39,169 nucleotides of DNA from Roseospira goensis (GTDB lineage Bacteria > Pseudomonadota > Alphaproteobacteria > Rhodospirillales > Rhodospirillaceae). Shown here in pieces: positions 23,767 through 31,628 of the stretch (the stretch's first letter is position 1; each line of letters starts with the position of its first letter). The translations under genes and the position numbers were made by a program. The stretch lies in the NCBI RefSeq assembly GCF_014197795.1, contig NZ_JACIGI010000033.1, positions 1 to 39,169 of the forward strand, given 5' to 3'. The notes beneath the pieces were generated by a model, which did no database searches, was not told where the DNA came from, and worked only from the letters and a program-made list of their open reading frames with translations.

Positions 23767-25182
23767 TCACGCCATCCCCAGCTCCCGGCTCAGGACCGTG
23801 AGGGCGTCCTCCAGCGGGTCCAGGATCTCGTCGATCTGGTCTTCGCCCAGGATCAGGGGCGGGCAGACCATGACGTGGTCGCCGACGTAGCCGCCCCGGG
23901 TGCGGCGCCAGTAGATGATGAGCCCCCGGTCGTAGGCGAGATCGACCAGCCGCGCCGCCGCCATGCGCTCCGGCGGCAGCGGGGCCAGGGTGTTGCGGTC
24001 GGCCACCAGTTCCATCGCCAGCAGCAGGCCCTTGCCGCGCACGTCACCGATGATCGGGAAGCGGTCCATCAGGCCCGCCAGCCGGTCCTTCAGCACCGCC
24101 CCCACCTTGGCGGCATGGCCGGGCAGGTCGCGGCGCACGGTCTCGCTCAGCACCGCCAGACCGGCGGCGCAGGCCAGCGGGTTGCCGGCGTAGGTGTAGC
24201 CGTGGATGAAGCCGCCGTGCTCCATCACCGCCTCGACCATCTGCCCGGGCGCGACCATGGCGCCCAGCGGCGCGTAGCCGGCGGCGAAGCCCTTGGACAG
24301 CGCGATCAGGTCCGGCACCAGGTCCCAGTGCTCGCCGGCCAGGAAGCGGCCGGTGCGGCCGGCGCCGGTCATCACCTCGTCGTGGATCAGCAGCACGCCG
24401 TAGGCGTCACAGATCTCGCGGATGCGGGGATAGTAGCTGTCGGGGGCCACCAGCGCCCCGGTGGAGGCGCCGCCGATCGGCTCCATGATGAAGGCCAGCA
24501 CGGTCTCCGGCCCCTGGCGCAGGATCTCGGCCTCCAGCATGTCGGCATAGCGGCGGCCGCGTTCGTCCATGCTGAGGGTGTCGCGGTCCAGGTAGCAGGT
24601 GGGCGCCGGGATCTTCGGCATCTCGTGCATCATCGGCGCGAACGGCGCTGTCATGGTGGTGTAGCCGGTTAACGCCAGGGCTCCCAGGGTCGCGCCGTGG
24701 TAGCTGGGGTAGCGTGAAATGACCTTGAACCGGCCCGCCTCGCCGGTGGCGACGGCGTACTGGCGCGCCAGCTTGAGGCAGCTCTCCACCGCCTCCGAGC
24801 CGCCGGAGACGAAGAACACCCGGTCCAGGCCGGGCGGGCTCAGTTTGGCGACCAGGCGGGCCAGCTCCTCGGCCGGGGCATTCTCGAAGTGCAGGCGGTA
24901 GCCGAAGGTGGACTTGTCCATCTGTGCGCGCATGGCGGCCAGCACCACCGGGTCGGAATGGCCAATGTTGCTGACCATGGCGCCGGAGGAGCCGTCCAGG
25001 TAGCGCTTGCCGGTGGTGTCCCAGATGTGCACGCCCTGGGCCCGGTCGAGCAGCGGGCGGCGCTGGCGCGACTGGTAGAACAGGTGCGAGGGCGCCGGGC
25101 CGGCGTCCATGTCGGGCACCGCCGGGGCGTAGTCGGCCGGGGCCTCCGGGACGGCGGTGGGGGTGATCGAAACCGGATCCAT
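23767..25182 (-). CDS. Class III (omega-type) PLP aminotransferase 1
   Basis: A 471-aa fold-type I aminotransferase. The PLP lysine is K297 in LSKGFAAGYAPLGA. Other class III marks are FFVSGGSEAVESCLKLAR, YPSYHGATLG, the Asp motif LLIHDEVMTGAGRTG and GYTYAGNPLACAA. It probably transfers an amino group from an amine or omega/beta-amino acid to pyruvate or a keto acid. The ATG at 25182 is chosen; the open frame upstream runs into repeats. Neighbours suggest it feeds the BKACE enzyme: a beta-amino acid would give the beta-keto acid that BKACE cleaves. The substrate is not readable from the sequence. Confidence 0.9.
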   Translation of the reverse strand: MDPVSITPTAVPEAPADYAPAVPDMDAGPAPSHLFYQSRQRRPLLDRAQGVHIWDTTGKRYLDGSSGAMVSNIGHSDPVVLAAMRAQMDKSTFGYRLHFENAPAEELARLVAKLSPPGLDRVFFVSGGSEAVESCLKLARQYAVATGEAGRFKVISRYPSYHGATLGALALTGYTTMTAPFAPMMHEMPKIPAPTCYLDRDTLSMDERGRRYADMLEAEILRQGPETVLAFIMEPIGGASTGALVAPDSYYPRIREICDAYGVLLIHDEVMTGAGRTGRFLAGEHWDLVPDLIALSKGFAAGYAPLGAMVAPGQMVEAVMEHGGFIHGYTYAGNPLACAAGLAVLSETVRRDLPGHAAKVGAVLKDRLAGLMDRFPIIGDVRGKGLLLAMELVADRNTLAPLPPERMAAARLVDLAYDRGLIIYWRRTRGGYVGDHVMVCPPLILGEDQIDEILDPLEDALTVLSRELGMA

Positions 25183-25236
25183 GGTGTCACCTGTGGTTAG
25201 CGGCGGGCGGCTTGCAGGAGCGGGCCTGACGCGCGG

Positions 25237-25675
25237 CCTTGGTGCCTTGGTGTCCTGGTGGTCTGTCTCCACTGCCGTCGCCGAAAAGAACCACCAAGGC
25301 ACGAAGGCACCAAGGCGTTGCACGATCCCGTCTCTGCATCACGCGCCTCGACCTTCAGCACAACATGAAAAACAAAGTCGACCACGCCGAGGTCCGCGCC
25401 GACGGGTGCGGCCGGGTCATGCCCCCTTGGTGCCTTGGAGTCTTGGTGGTCATTTCCTGCGCCCGTCGATGAAAAGAACCACCAAGGCACGAAGGCACCA
25501 AGGCGTTGCACGATCCCGACTCTGCATCACGCGCCTCGACCTTCAGCACAACATGAAAAACAAAGTCGACCACGCCGAGGTCCGCGCCGACGGGCGCGGC
25601 CGGGTGCTGCCCCCTTGGTGCCTTGGTGTCTTGGTGGTCATCTCCTGCCCCGTTGCTGGAAAGAACCACCGAGGC
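25237..25675. repeat. 188-bp tandem repeat array (about 2.3 copies)
   Basis: CCTTGGTGCCTTGG begins at 25237, 25425 and 25613, so the period is exactly 188 bp. The first two units are nearly identical; the third stops at about 25675. Each unit starts with an imperfect hairpin of about 26 bp (CCTTGGTGCC... facing ...GGCACCAAGG, loop about 26 nt), followed by about 110 bp of unique sequence that is also duplicated. The array fills most of the gap between aminotransferase 1 and potA; I see no gene in 25183-25882. Confidence 0.9.
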
Positions 25676-25728
25676 GGCGGCGCCACCCGTACCCCCGGAC
25701 GCGGCGGGGCCGGTCAGCCATCCTTTCT

Positions 25729-25873
25729 CGGTCCGACGCTCCCGCGTAGGACCCTGCGCCCCTGGTCGGGCGCCCACGCGGGAGCGTGGGCGCGAGATGG
25801 GGTTCTCTCGGTCCCACGCTCCCGCGTGGGACCGCGTGACACCTCGGCGCCGCCTCGCGAGCGTGGGCGCGAG
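25729..25873. repeat. Dispersed double-palindrome repeat, copy B (tandem, partly degraded)
   Basis: Palindromes at 25770-25793 (10-bp arms) and 25809-25834 (perfect 11-bp arms CGGTCCCACGC/GCGTGGGACCG, loop TCCC) match the arrangement of copy A at 19571-19634. A degraded palindrome at 25729-25754 lies 80 bp before the second one, and a half unit (GAGCGTGGGCGCGAGA) ends at about 25873, suggesting an 80-bp tandem duplication. It ends just before the potA stop. Confidence 0.75.
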
Positions 25874-25882
25874 ACCGCCGGG

Positions 25883-27007
25883 TCAGCCATCCGCATCGCC
25901 GTCCAGCAGCACGCAGTCCTCGCCGCGCACCCGCACCTGCACCGCCGCACCCTCCGGGAACGGTGTGCGGTCGATGGGGTTGATGGCCTGGAGGTCGACG
26001 CCGGCGCCCGGATCGCCGGCGTCGCCGGTGGTGGTCAGGAAGTAGCGCGCACTCTGCCCCAGGTAGTCCACGGTGCGCACCCGGGCATCCATGATGCTGT
26101 GGCCCGGGGCCGGGTCGTGGCGCTCCGCCAGCAGCAGCCGCTCGGCCCGCATCACCAGGCGCACCCGCTCGCCCTCGGGGCGGCCGGCGCGGTCGCGGGT
26201 GTGGCACAGGATGGTGGCGCCGGCGTCGGTGATCACCTTGACGAAGCCGCCGTCCTCGCCCGCCACCCGCCCGGCCAGGATGTTGGAATGGCCCAGGAAG
26301 TCGGCGACGAAGGCGCTGGCCGGTTCGTTGTAGACCTGTTCGGGTGGCCCCATCTGCTCCACCCAGCCCTGGTTCATGACCACCACCGAATCCGACATCG
26401 CCAGCGCCTCGGACTGGTCGTGGGTGACGAACACGGTGGCGATGCCGAGTTCGCGCTGGATGCGCTTCAGCTCCACCCGCATTTCTTCGCGCAGGTTGGC
26501 GTCCAGCGCGGACAGGGGCTCGTCCAGCAGCAGCACGTCGGGCTGGATGACGATGGCGCGGGCCAGCGCGATGCGCTGCTGCTGGCCGCCGGAGAGCTGG
26601 ATCGGGCGGCGGTCCTCGACGTGCGGCAACTGCACCAGGGTGAGGGCGTCGCGCACGCGCCGGGTGACCTCGTCGCGTTTCACGTCCCGGTACTTGAGGC
26701 CGAAGGCGACGTTGTCGAACACGCTCTTGTGCGGGAACAGGGCGTAGTTCTGGAACACCAGGCCCAGGTTGCGCTTGTGGATCGGCACGGCGGTGACCGA
26801 CCGACCCTTGATGCGGATGTCACCCGCGGTGGGGTCCAGAAGGCCGGCGATCATGCGCAGGGTGGTGGTCTTGCCGCAGCCGGAGGGGCCGAGCAGGGTG
26901 ACGAACGATCCTTCGGGCACGGTCAGGTCGGTCGGGCGCACCGCGACAAACTCGCCGAAGCGCTTTTCGACGCCGTCCAGGTCGACCGCGGGGGGGGAGG
27001 TGCTCAT
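25883..27007 (-). CDS. Polyamine-type ABC transporter ATP-binding protein (PotA-like)
   Basis: A 374-aa cytoplasmic ATPase of an importer. Walker A is GPSGCGKTT (40-48), the Q-loop FQNYALFP, the signature LSGGQQQR (138-145), Walker B LLLDEP (159-164) and the switch histidine FVTHDQ. A C-terminal TOBE region (about 280-370) is typical of the Pot/Fbp/Ugp group. It is the last transporter gene, 144 bp after the binding-protein gene, with a strong hairpin in that gap. The substrate class (polyamine, related amine or amino acid) is inferred from the family resemblance of all four subunits. Confidence 0.9.
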   Translation of the reverse strand: MSTSPPAVDLDGVEKRFGEFVAVRPTDLTVPEGSFVTLLGPSGCGKTTTLRMIAGLLDPTAGDIRIKGRSVTAVPIHKRNLGLVFQNYALFPHKSVFDNVAFGLKYRDVKRDEVTRRVRDALTLVQLPHVEDRRPIQLSGGQQQRIALARAIVIQPDVLLLDEPLSALDANLREEMRVELKRIQRELGIATVFVTHDQSEALAMSDSVVVMNQGWVEQMGPPEQVYNEPASAFVADFLGHSNILAGRVAGEDGGFVKVITDAGATILCHTRDRAGRPEGERVRLVMRAERLLLAERHDPAPGHSIMDARVRTVDYLGQSARYFLTTTGDAGDPGAGVDLQAINPIDRTPFPEGAAVQVRVRGEDCVLLDGDADG

Positions 27008-27064
27008 GGGCGGCGGGTCCGTGTTGACATCAGTTACCGTCGGGCGGGAGTTGCACTGCCGCCC

Positions 27065-27125
27065 GGAACCGTTTTCCGCAGCCGACCGTTGAACGGTTCC
27101 GGACGGGGGTGCAACCCCCGTCCGG
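27065..27125. repeat. Hairpin between the binding-protein and ATPase genes
   Basis: A perfect 12-bp stem, CCGGACGGGGGT (27099-27110) with ACCCCCGTCCGG (27114-27125), loop GCA. Next to it GGAACCGTT (27065-27073) can pair with AACGGTTCC (27092-27100), and the latter is also part of ACCGTTGAACGGT (27085-27097), so alternative folds compete. There is no T-run. It may protect upstream mRNA and lower potA relative to the binding protein. Confidence 0.6.
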
Positions 27126-27151
27126 CATGTTCAGGATGGCGGGCGGCGGCC

Positions 27152-28306
27152 TCAATACCCCTTCTGCACGCGCCCGAAGGTCTTGGACCACTCGCCCTCG
27201 TGGCTGTTCCAGTAGTCCGGGTCGAAGAAGTTCAGCGACTCCAGCGTGCCGGTCGGGTCGAAGGCCGGCAGGGCGCGGACCTTGTCCGTCAGCTCGACCT
27301 TGGTCGGGTCCAGCGCCGGCGGGTAGTTCTGGCCCTCGGCGACGGCAATGGCCACCTCCGGCTCCAGCATGAAGTTGAGCAGTTCCTCGCAGGCGGCCAT
27401 CGGGCTGCCCTTGATGACGAACAGGCATTCCTGCCACGCGAGGCCCCCGGGCGGGTCCAGGTAGCCGATGTCGTGGCCCTGCTCCTGCAACGCCTTGACG
27501 CGGCCGGACCAGGCCTCGGTGACGTAGATTTCTTCCTCGGCCAGCAGGCTCATCAGCTCGGCGCCGGAGTTCCAGTACTTCAGCAGAAGGTCGCGGTGCT
27601 CGCGGAGCTTGTCCCAGACCGCGTCCATGTCCTCGATGCCGTTCGGGTCCTGGCCGGTCTGCAGGGCGGCGTACCAGATCCGGGTCTTCCACTCGCCCCA
27701 GCCGCCGATCTTGCCCTTGAAGTCCGGGTTGACCAGCAGGTTGGCCCCTTGCGCCCGGGCCTCGTCGTCGCTGACGTGCTTGCGGTTGTAGGCGATGCCG
27801 GTGGTGCCGTAATCGTACGGCGCGGCCGAGAGCGCCCCGCCGGTGATCGGGCGGAAGGCGTCCATCAGCGCGGTGATCACCAGCTTCAGGTTGGGGATGT
27901 TGTCCTCGTTCAGGGTCGTGGACAGGCCCAGGTTGTGGTAGCGCGCGTAGTCGAACACGCCCGACAGATGGGCGATGTTGAACTCGCCCGGCTGGCTGGC
28001 CTTGACCCGGGCCAGGTACTCGTCGGCGCCGCCGAAGGTGCCGTCGACGACCGCGATCCCGGTCTTGGCGGTGTAGGGCTCGAAGGCGTACTCGCGGAAG
28101 GCTTCCGAGACCACGCCGCCCCAGCCGTCGAAGCGGACCTGGTCGGGGGTGGCGGCGCGGGCTTGGCGCGCCAGCATCGTCATGGGGCCGCCGACCAGCC
28201 CGGCGGCCAGGCCGGCGGCGCCGATCAGGCCGAGGAAGCCGCGGCGGTCGATGTCGCCGTTGCGATAGCGCTCCAGCAGGCGCTCGTAACGCTTGGTGTC
28301 GTCCAT
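27152..28306 (-). CDS. Periplasmic binding protein of polyamine-type ABC transporter (PotD/PotF-like), Tat signal
   Basis: A 384-aa extracellular solute-binding protein. The N-terminus has a twin-arginine signal, DRRGFLGLIGAAGLAAG (20-36), then a hydrophobic stretch and ARQARA, with likely cleavage near residue 51. The mature part has the PotD/spermidine-putrescine-binding type, with YDYGTTGIAYNR, and tryptophan/aspartate segments (TEAWSG, YLDPPGG) where the ligand binds in the family. Tat export of such a protein is less usual than Sec export. I use the ATG at 28306 with a GGGAG site upstream; the longer frame begins in the intergenic hairpin. Hairpins flank the gene on both sides. Confidence 0.88.
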   Translation of the reverse strand: MDDTKRYERLLERYRNGDIDRRGFLGLIGAAGLAAGLVGGPMTMLARQARAATPDQVRFDGWGGVVSEAFREYAFEPYTAKTGIAVVDGTFGGADEYLARVKASQPGEFNIAHLSGVFDYARYHNLGLSTTLNEDNIPNLKLVITALMDAFRPITGGALSAAPYDYGTTGIAYNRKHVSDDEARAQGANLLVNPDFKGKIGGWGEWKTRIWYAALQTGQDPNGIEDMDAVWDKLREHRDLLLKYWNSGAELMSLLAEEEIYVTEAWSGRVKALQEQGHDIGYLDPPGGLAWQECLFVIKGSPMAACEELLNFMLEPEVAIAVAEGQNYPPALDPTKVELTDKVRALPAFDPTGTLESLNFFDPDYWNSHEGEWSKTFGRVQKGY

Positions 28307-28359
28307 GGTGCTGTCGTCTCCCTGTGGATCGTCGGTTCGTGGTTCTTGTGTGTCTGCAA

Positions 28360-28388
28360 GGACGTCGGGCCGGCCGGCCCTTGCGTCC
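28360..28388. repeat. Hairpin between permease C and binding-protein genes
   Basis: The palindrome GGGCCGGCCGGCCC (28367-28380) is enclosed by GGACG (28360-28364) and CGTCC (28384-28388), giving a two-part stem. It lies in the 104-bp gap of the transporter operon and could set relative mRNA stability. Confidence 0.55.
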
Positions 28389-28410
28389 ATGCCCGGGCGC
28401 CCGGCCCTCC

Positions 28411-29205
28411 CTAACGGCCCGACATGCGCGCCGCCAGCCGCCGCGCCAGCGCCGCCCCCAGCAGCGGCAGGGCGACAGTGAACACCACCATCACCGTGCC
28501 CAGGGCGTTGATCTCCGGGCTGATCGAATTGCGCAGCATGGCGAAGATCTGGGTCGGCACGGTCTCCACCCCGCCGGGCTTCCAGAACAGCGTCCCGGTG
28601 ATGTCGTCGAACGAGATGGTGAACGAGAACAGCATGCCGGCCAGCACCGCCGGCAGCATCAGCGGCAGGGTGACCTCGCGGAAGGTCTGAAAGGCGTTGG
28701 CCCCCAGGCTGAGCGCGGCCTCCTCGTACTCGCGCCGGATACCCACCAGCCGGGCCTGGACCACCAGCACGACGAACGGCAGCGTGAAGATCACATGCCC
28801 CATCAGCAGCAGGAAGAAGCTGCGCGGCACGTCGAGGGCCTGGAGGAACAGCAGCAGCGCCACCGCCAGCACCACCTCCGGCACCAGGATCGGCGCGATC
28901 AGCGCGGTGGAGATCAGGCGCTTGCCCGGGAAGTCGTAGCGCACCATGGCCAGTGCCGCGAGCACGCCCATGGTGGTGGAAATCACGCTGGTCAGCAGCC
29001 CCAGCACCAGCGAGGTCTGGAACGCGCGCACGATGGCGTCGTTTTCGATCAGGGCCACGAACCAGCGCAGCGACAGCCCCTCCAGCGGGAAGCTGCCGAA
29101 CTGGTTGGCGTTGAACGACAGCAGCATGACCACCGCCACCGGCGCGAACATGAACAGGTAGACCAGCACGGTGCCGAGGCGGATGGCGGTCCAGGCCAGG
29201 CTCAT
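28411..29205 (-). CDS. ABC transporter permease (PotC-like)
   Basis: A 264-aa inner-membrane permease with about six helices. The EAA loop that contacts the ATPase is EEAALSLGANAFQTFREVTL, about two thirds along. It starts at the ATG at 29205; the further open frame belongs to the 3' end of the potB-like gene. SFNANQFGSFPLEGLSLRWF near the N-terminus is the usual PotC/YdcV-type periplasmic loop. It is 26 bp downstream of the PotB-like gene. Confidence 0.9.
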   Translation of the reverse strand: MSLAWTAIRLGTVLVYLFMFAPVAVVMLLSFNANQFGSFPLEGLSLRWFVALIENDAIVRAFQTSLVLGLLTSVISTTMGVLAALAMVRYDFPGKRLISTALIAPILVPEVVLAVALLLFLQALDVPRSFFLLLMGHVIFTLPFVVLVVQARLVGIRREYEEAALSLGANAFQTFREVTLPLMLPAVLAGMLFSFTISFDDITGTLFWKPGGVETVPTQIFAMLRNSISPEINALGTVMVVFTVALPLLGAALARRLAARMSGR

Positions 29206-29231
29206 GACGTGTCTCCCCTCTCCCGGCGGCG

Positions 29232-30113
29232 CTAGCGGAAGCTCTTGGCGATCTGGTCGATGCCGAGGAAGCGGCTGTAGACCATCACCAGCGCCCCCAG
29301 CAGCGCCAGCAGCAGCAGCGACAGCGCCGAGCCCAGCGGCCAGTTGAGCTGGGTGACGATGGCCTCGAACACCAGATTGGCGAACATGGCGTTGGTCGGC
29401 CCGCCCAGCACCATCGGCGTGATGTAGGTTCCGGCCCCCAGCACGAAGCACAGCAGCGACCCGGCCGCCAGCCCCGGCACCGACAGCGGCAGCGTGACCT
29501 CGCGGAACGCCTGCCAGCCGGTGCAGCCGAGCGACCGCGCGGCGTCGGTCAGGCTGCGGTCGATGCCGTCCAGGCTGACGTAGATGTTCAGGATCATGAA
29601 CGGCAGCAGGAAATGCACCAGGCCCAGGATCACCGTGGCCTCGTTGTAGAGCATCTGGATCGGCTCATCGACCAGCCCGGCCCACAGCAGCGCGCTGTTC
29701 ACCGCGCCCGACACCCCCAGGATGTTGATCCAGGACATGGTGCGGATGATGTAGCTGACCCAGAACGGCAGCATCAGCAGCAGCAGCAGCAGCGCTTTGT
29801 GGCGGGTCGGCGTATAGGCGATGAAGTAGGCGGGGATGTAGCCCACCAGGGCACAAATCACCGTGGAGATCGCGGCGATGCGCAGGGTCTGGAGCAGGAT
29901 ATCGCGATAGAAGCGGTCGGTCAGGACCTCTTCCCAATTGTCCAGGAAGAAGCCGACCTGTTCCGCCCCCGTGGCGGTGCGCAGCCAGAACGAATAAACC
30001 ACGATGAACAGCGTCGGGATGACCAAGAGCAGGGTCACCGACGCCAGCGCGGGCGACAGCAGCAGCCAGGGCCGCCGGTCGAACCCGGCCGCCGGGGAAG
30101 CGGATGCGGCCAT
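29232..30113 (-). CDS. ABC transporter permease (PotB-like)
   Basis: A 293-aa inner-membrane permease, first gene of the transporter operon. About six helices are visible, with the EAA loop LTDAARSLGCTGWQAFREVT near residue 210 and PFWVSYIIRTMSWINILG in the second conserved segment. It pairs with the PotC-like protein. It is divergent from the LysR gene with a 234-bp gap; the LysR-side dyad lies at the far end, close to the regulator. Confidence 0.9.
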   Translation of the reverse strand: MAASASPAAGFDRRPWLLLSPALASVTLLLVIPTLFIVVYSFWLRTATGAEQVGFFLDNWEEVLTDRFYRDILLQTLRIAAISTVICALVGYIPAYFIAYTPTRHKALLLLLLMLPFWVSYIIRTMSWINILGVSGAVNSALLWAGLVDEPIQMLYNEATVILGLVHFLLPFMILNIYVSLDGIDRSLTDAARSLGCTGWQAFREVTLPLSVPGLAAGSLLCFVLGAGTYITPMVLGGPTNAMFANLVFEAIVTQLNWPLGSALSLLLLALLGALVMVYSRFLGIDQIAKSFR

Positions 30114-30297
30114 GGGGGCGCCTCCCGTCGCCGTGATGCCGTGAACTTTCCCCGTGTCCGCCCGCAGTGTGGCGTCGTGCCCGCCTCCGGCGGAGCCGGG
30201 TGTGACGCGCCGCGGTGCGCGGCGACGGGGGACGCGACCTCACGCGCCTTGAACCCGTCTTTCGGGCTATGACGCCTGTGAGATGGACATAGCGCAA

Positions 30298-30334
30298 ATA
30301 GATACGGACAATGCAATGGATAGTCCAGGTCTAT
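30298..30334. promoter_or_regulatory. Long dyad operator before the LysR gene
   Basis: ATAGA-N3-GGAC (30298-30309), a 13-bp spacer, then GTCC-N3-TCTAT (30323-30334). All nine specified positions of each arm match the other arm's complement. It ends 13 bp before the LysR start codon, so bound protein would block its own transcript; LysR proteins typically bind such interrupted dyads. It may also govern the divergent transporter operon. Confidence 0.55.
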
Positions 30335-30347
30335 AGGGGGTGGGCCG

Positions 30348-31532
30348 ATGATGACCGGCGAGGAGCCCGTCGGCTCGGGGCGCGACGGGACGGTGGTGGA
30401 CGCGAGCCCGGAGGCCGGCGGCCCGGCCCAGCCCCAACCCCAACCCCAATCCCAATCCCAGTTCCAGCCCCAAGCCCAGGGGGCCGCCGAGGCGTCGCCG
30501 CTGGCGCGCCGGGAGTTCGACTGGAACCTGCTGCACACCTTCATGGTGATCGTCGAGGAAGGCTCCATCACCCGGGCCGCCAACCGCCTGCTGCTGCGCC
30601 AGCCCAGCGTCAGCAACGCCCTCAAGCGGCTGGAGGACCGCCTGGGGCAGCGCCTCATCGACCGCGCCCCGGGCCGCTTCGAGCTGACCGACCAGGGCAC
30701 CGTGCTGTACCGCGAGTGCCAGGACATCTGCGGCGCCATCGGGCGGCTGGGTCATCTGATGATCGACGGCGAAGCCGACCTGGACGGCCACATCCGGCTG
30801 GTGCTGGCCAGCCACGTGGTGTTCCCGCCGCTGGACTCCGTGCTGGCGCGGTTCCACGCCCAGCACCCGCTGGTGACGCTGGACATCGAGGTGGCGCGCT
30901 CCAGCGTGGTCGCCCAGACGGTGCTGTCGCGCCAGGCCAGCGCCGGCATCGGGCTGGTGGGCCAGCCCCATCCGCAGCTCGACTATCGGCTGCTGTTCCG
31001 GGAGCATTTCGGCTTCTTCTGCGGCCCGGCGCACCGCCTGTTCGGCCGCCGCGACCTGACGGTGGACGACCTGCGGGCCGAGACCTTCGTCTCGTTCGGC
31101 ACCGACAGCCCCAACGATGCCCTGCGGGCCATCGCCGTGCTGCGGGCGCACCATCGCCTCGACGGCCGCACCGTCGGCACCGCCGCCAACCTGGAGGAGG
31201 TGCGGCGCATGATCGTGGCCGGGCTCGGCATCGGCCCGCTGCCCATCCACGCCGTGGCCCGCGATGTGCGCGACGGCCTGCTGTGGCGGCTGCCGCCCTA
31301 CGATCCCGTGCCGGATACCGCGGTCGGCGACCCCGGCGGAGAGGCGCAGGCCCGGCCGCCGGCGGTGGACATCTTCCTGGTCACCAACCCGCGCACCAAC
31401 CTGTCGCGCGCCGAGCGGCTGTTCCTGGACCTGCTGACGGCGGAGCTGCACCGCGCCCCGGGCGGGGTGTTCGTCTACCCGGAGAGCCTGGCGGCTGCCG
31501 GCGAGTCCGGGGCGCTGGCGCGGCCGGCGTGA
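30348..31532 (+). CDS. LysR-family transcriptional regulator
   Basis: A 394-aa regulator, about 90 residues longer than usual. The first 56 residues are an acidic, Pro/Gln-rich extension with a repeated CAR-NCC hexamer encoding PQPQPQSQSQ. The winged helix-turn-helix follows (58-118; SITRAANRLLLRQPSVSNAL), then a periplasmic-binding-like effector domain (about 145-385). Because the ORF begins ATGATG, the ATG at 30351 is an alternative start, but the true start could also be downstream near EFDWN (residue 57). The position opposite the transporter operon suggests it controls uptake and catabolism of the transported amine. Confidence 0.88.
   Translation: MMTGEEPVGSGRDGTVVDASPEAGGPAQPQPQPQSQSQFQPQAQGAAEASPLARREFDWNLLHTFMVIVEEGSITRAANRLLLRQPSVSNALKRLEDRLGQRLIDRAPGRFELTDQGTVLYRECQDICGAIGRLGHLMIDGEADLDGHIRLVLASHVVFPPLDSVLARFHAQHPLVTLDIEVARSSVVAQTVLSRQASAGIGLVGQPHPQLDYRLLFREHFGFFCGPAHRLFGRRDLTVDDLRAETFVSFGTDSPNDALRAIAVLRAHHRLDGRTVGTAANLEEVRRMIVAGLGIGPLPIHAVARDVRDGLLWRLPPYDPVPDTAVGDPGGEAQARPPAVDIFLVTNPRTNLSRAERLFLDLLTAELHRAPGGVFVYPESLAAAGESGALARPA
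30429..30479 (+). repeat. Hexamer repeat in the LysR N-terminal extension
   Basis: About eight CAR-NCC hexamers in a row (CAGCCC, CAACCC, CAATCC and so on) encode alternating Gln and Pro/Ser. Gain or loss of units keeps the frame and only changes linker length. Confidence 0.8.
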
Positions 31533-31572
31533 TCCCGGGGATTTGATCTCGGGGGTTTGATCTCGGGGGTTT
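31531..31572. repeat. Three tandem 14-bp units between lysR and xerC
   Basis: GATCCCGGGGATTT (31531-31544) is followed by two identical GATCTCGGGGGTTT units (31545-31558 and 31559-31572). The array begins with the last base or two of the lysR stop region. No function is evident. Confidence 0.8.
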
Positions 31573-31628
31573 GCGGACCGTGGTCCGATGGCGCACCATG
31601 ACGGCGCCATTCGGTGCGGAGCCGGTTC

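Noticed and set aside
25237-25675. CRISPR array
   Set aside because: The period is 188 bp with near-identical whole units; there are no short repeats with distinct spacers and no cas gene.
25157-28414. Very long plus-strand open frame (1085 codons)
   Set aside because: It runs antisense through potA and the binding-protein gene and through repeats, with no recognisable domain. Long antisense frames are expected at this GC content.
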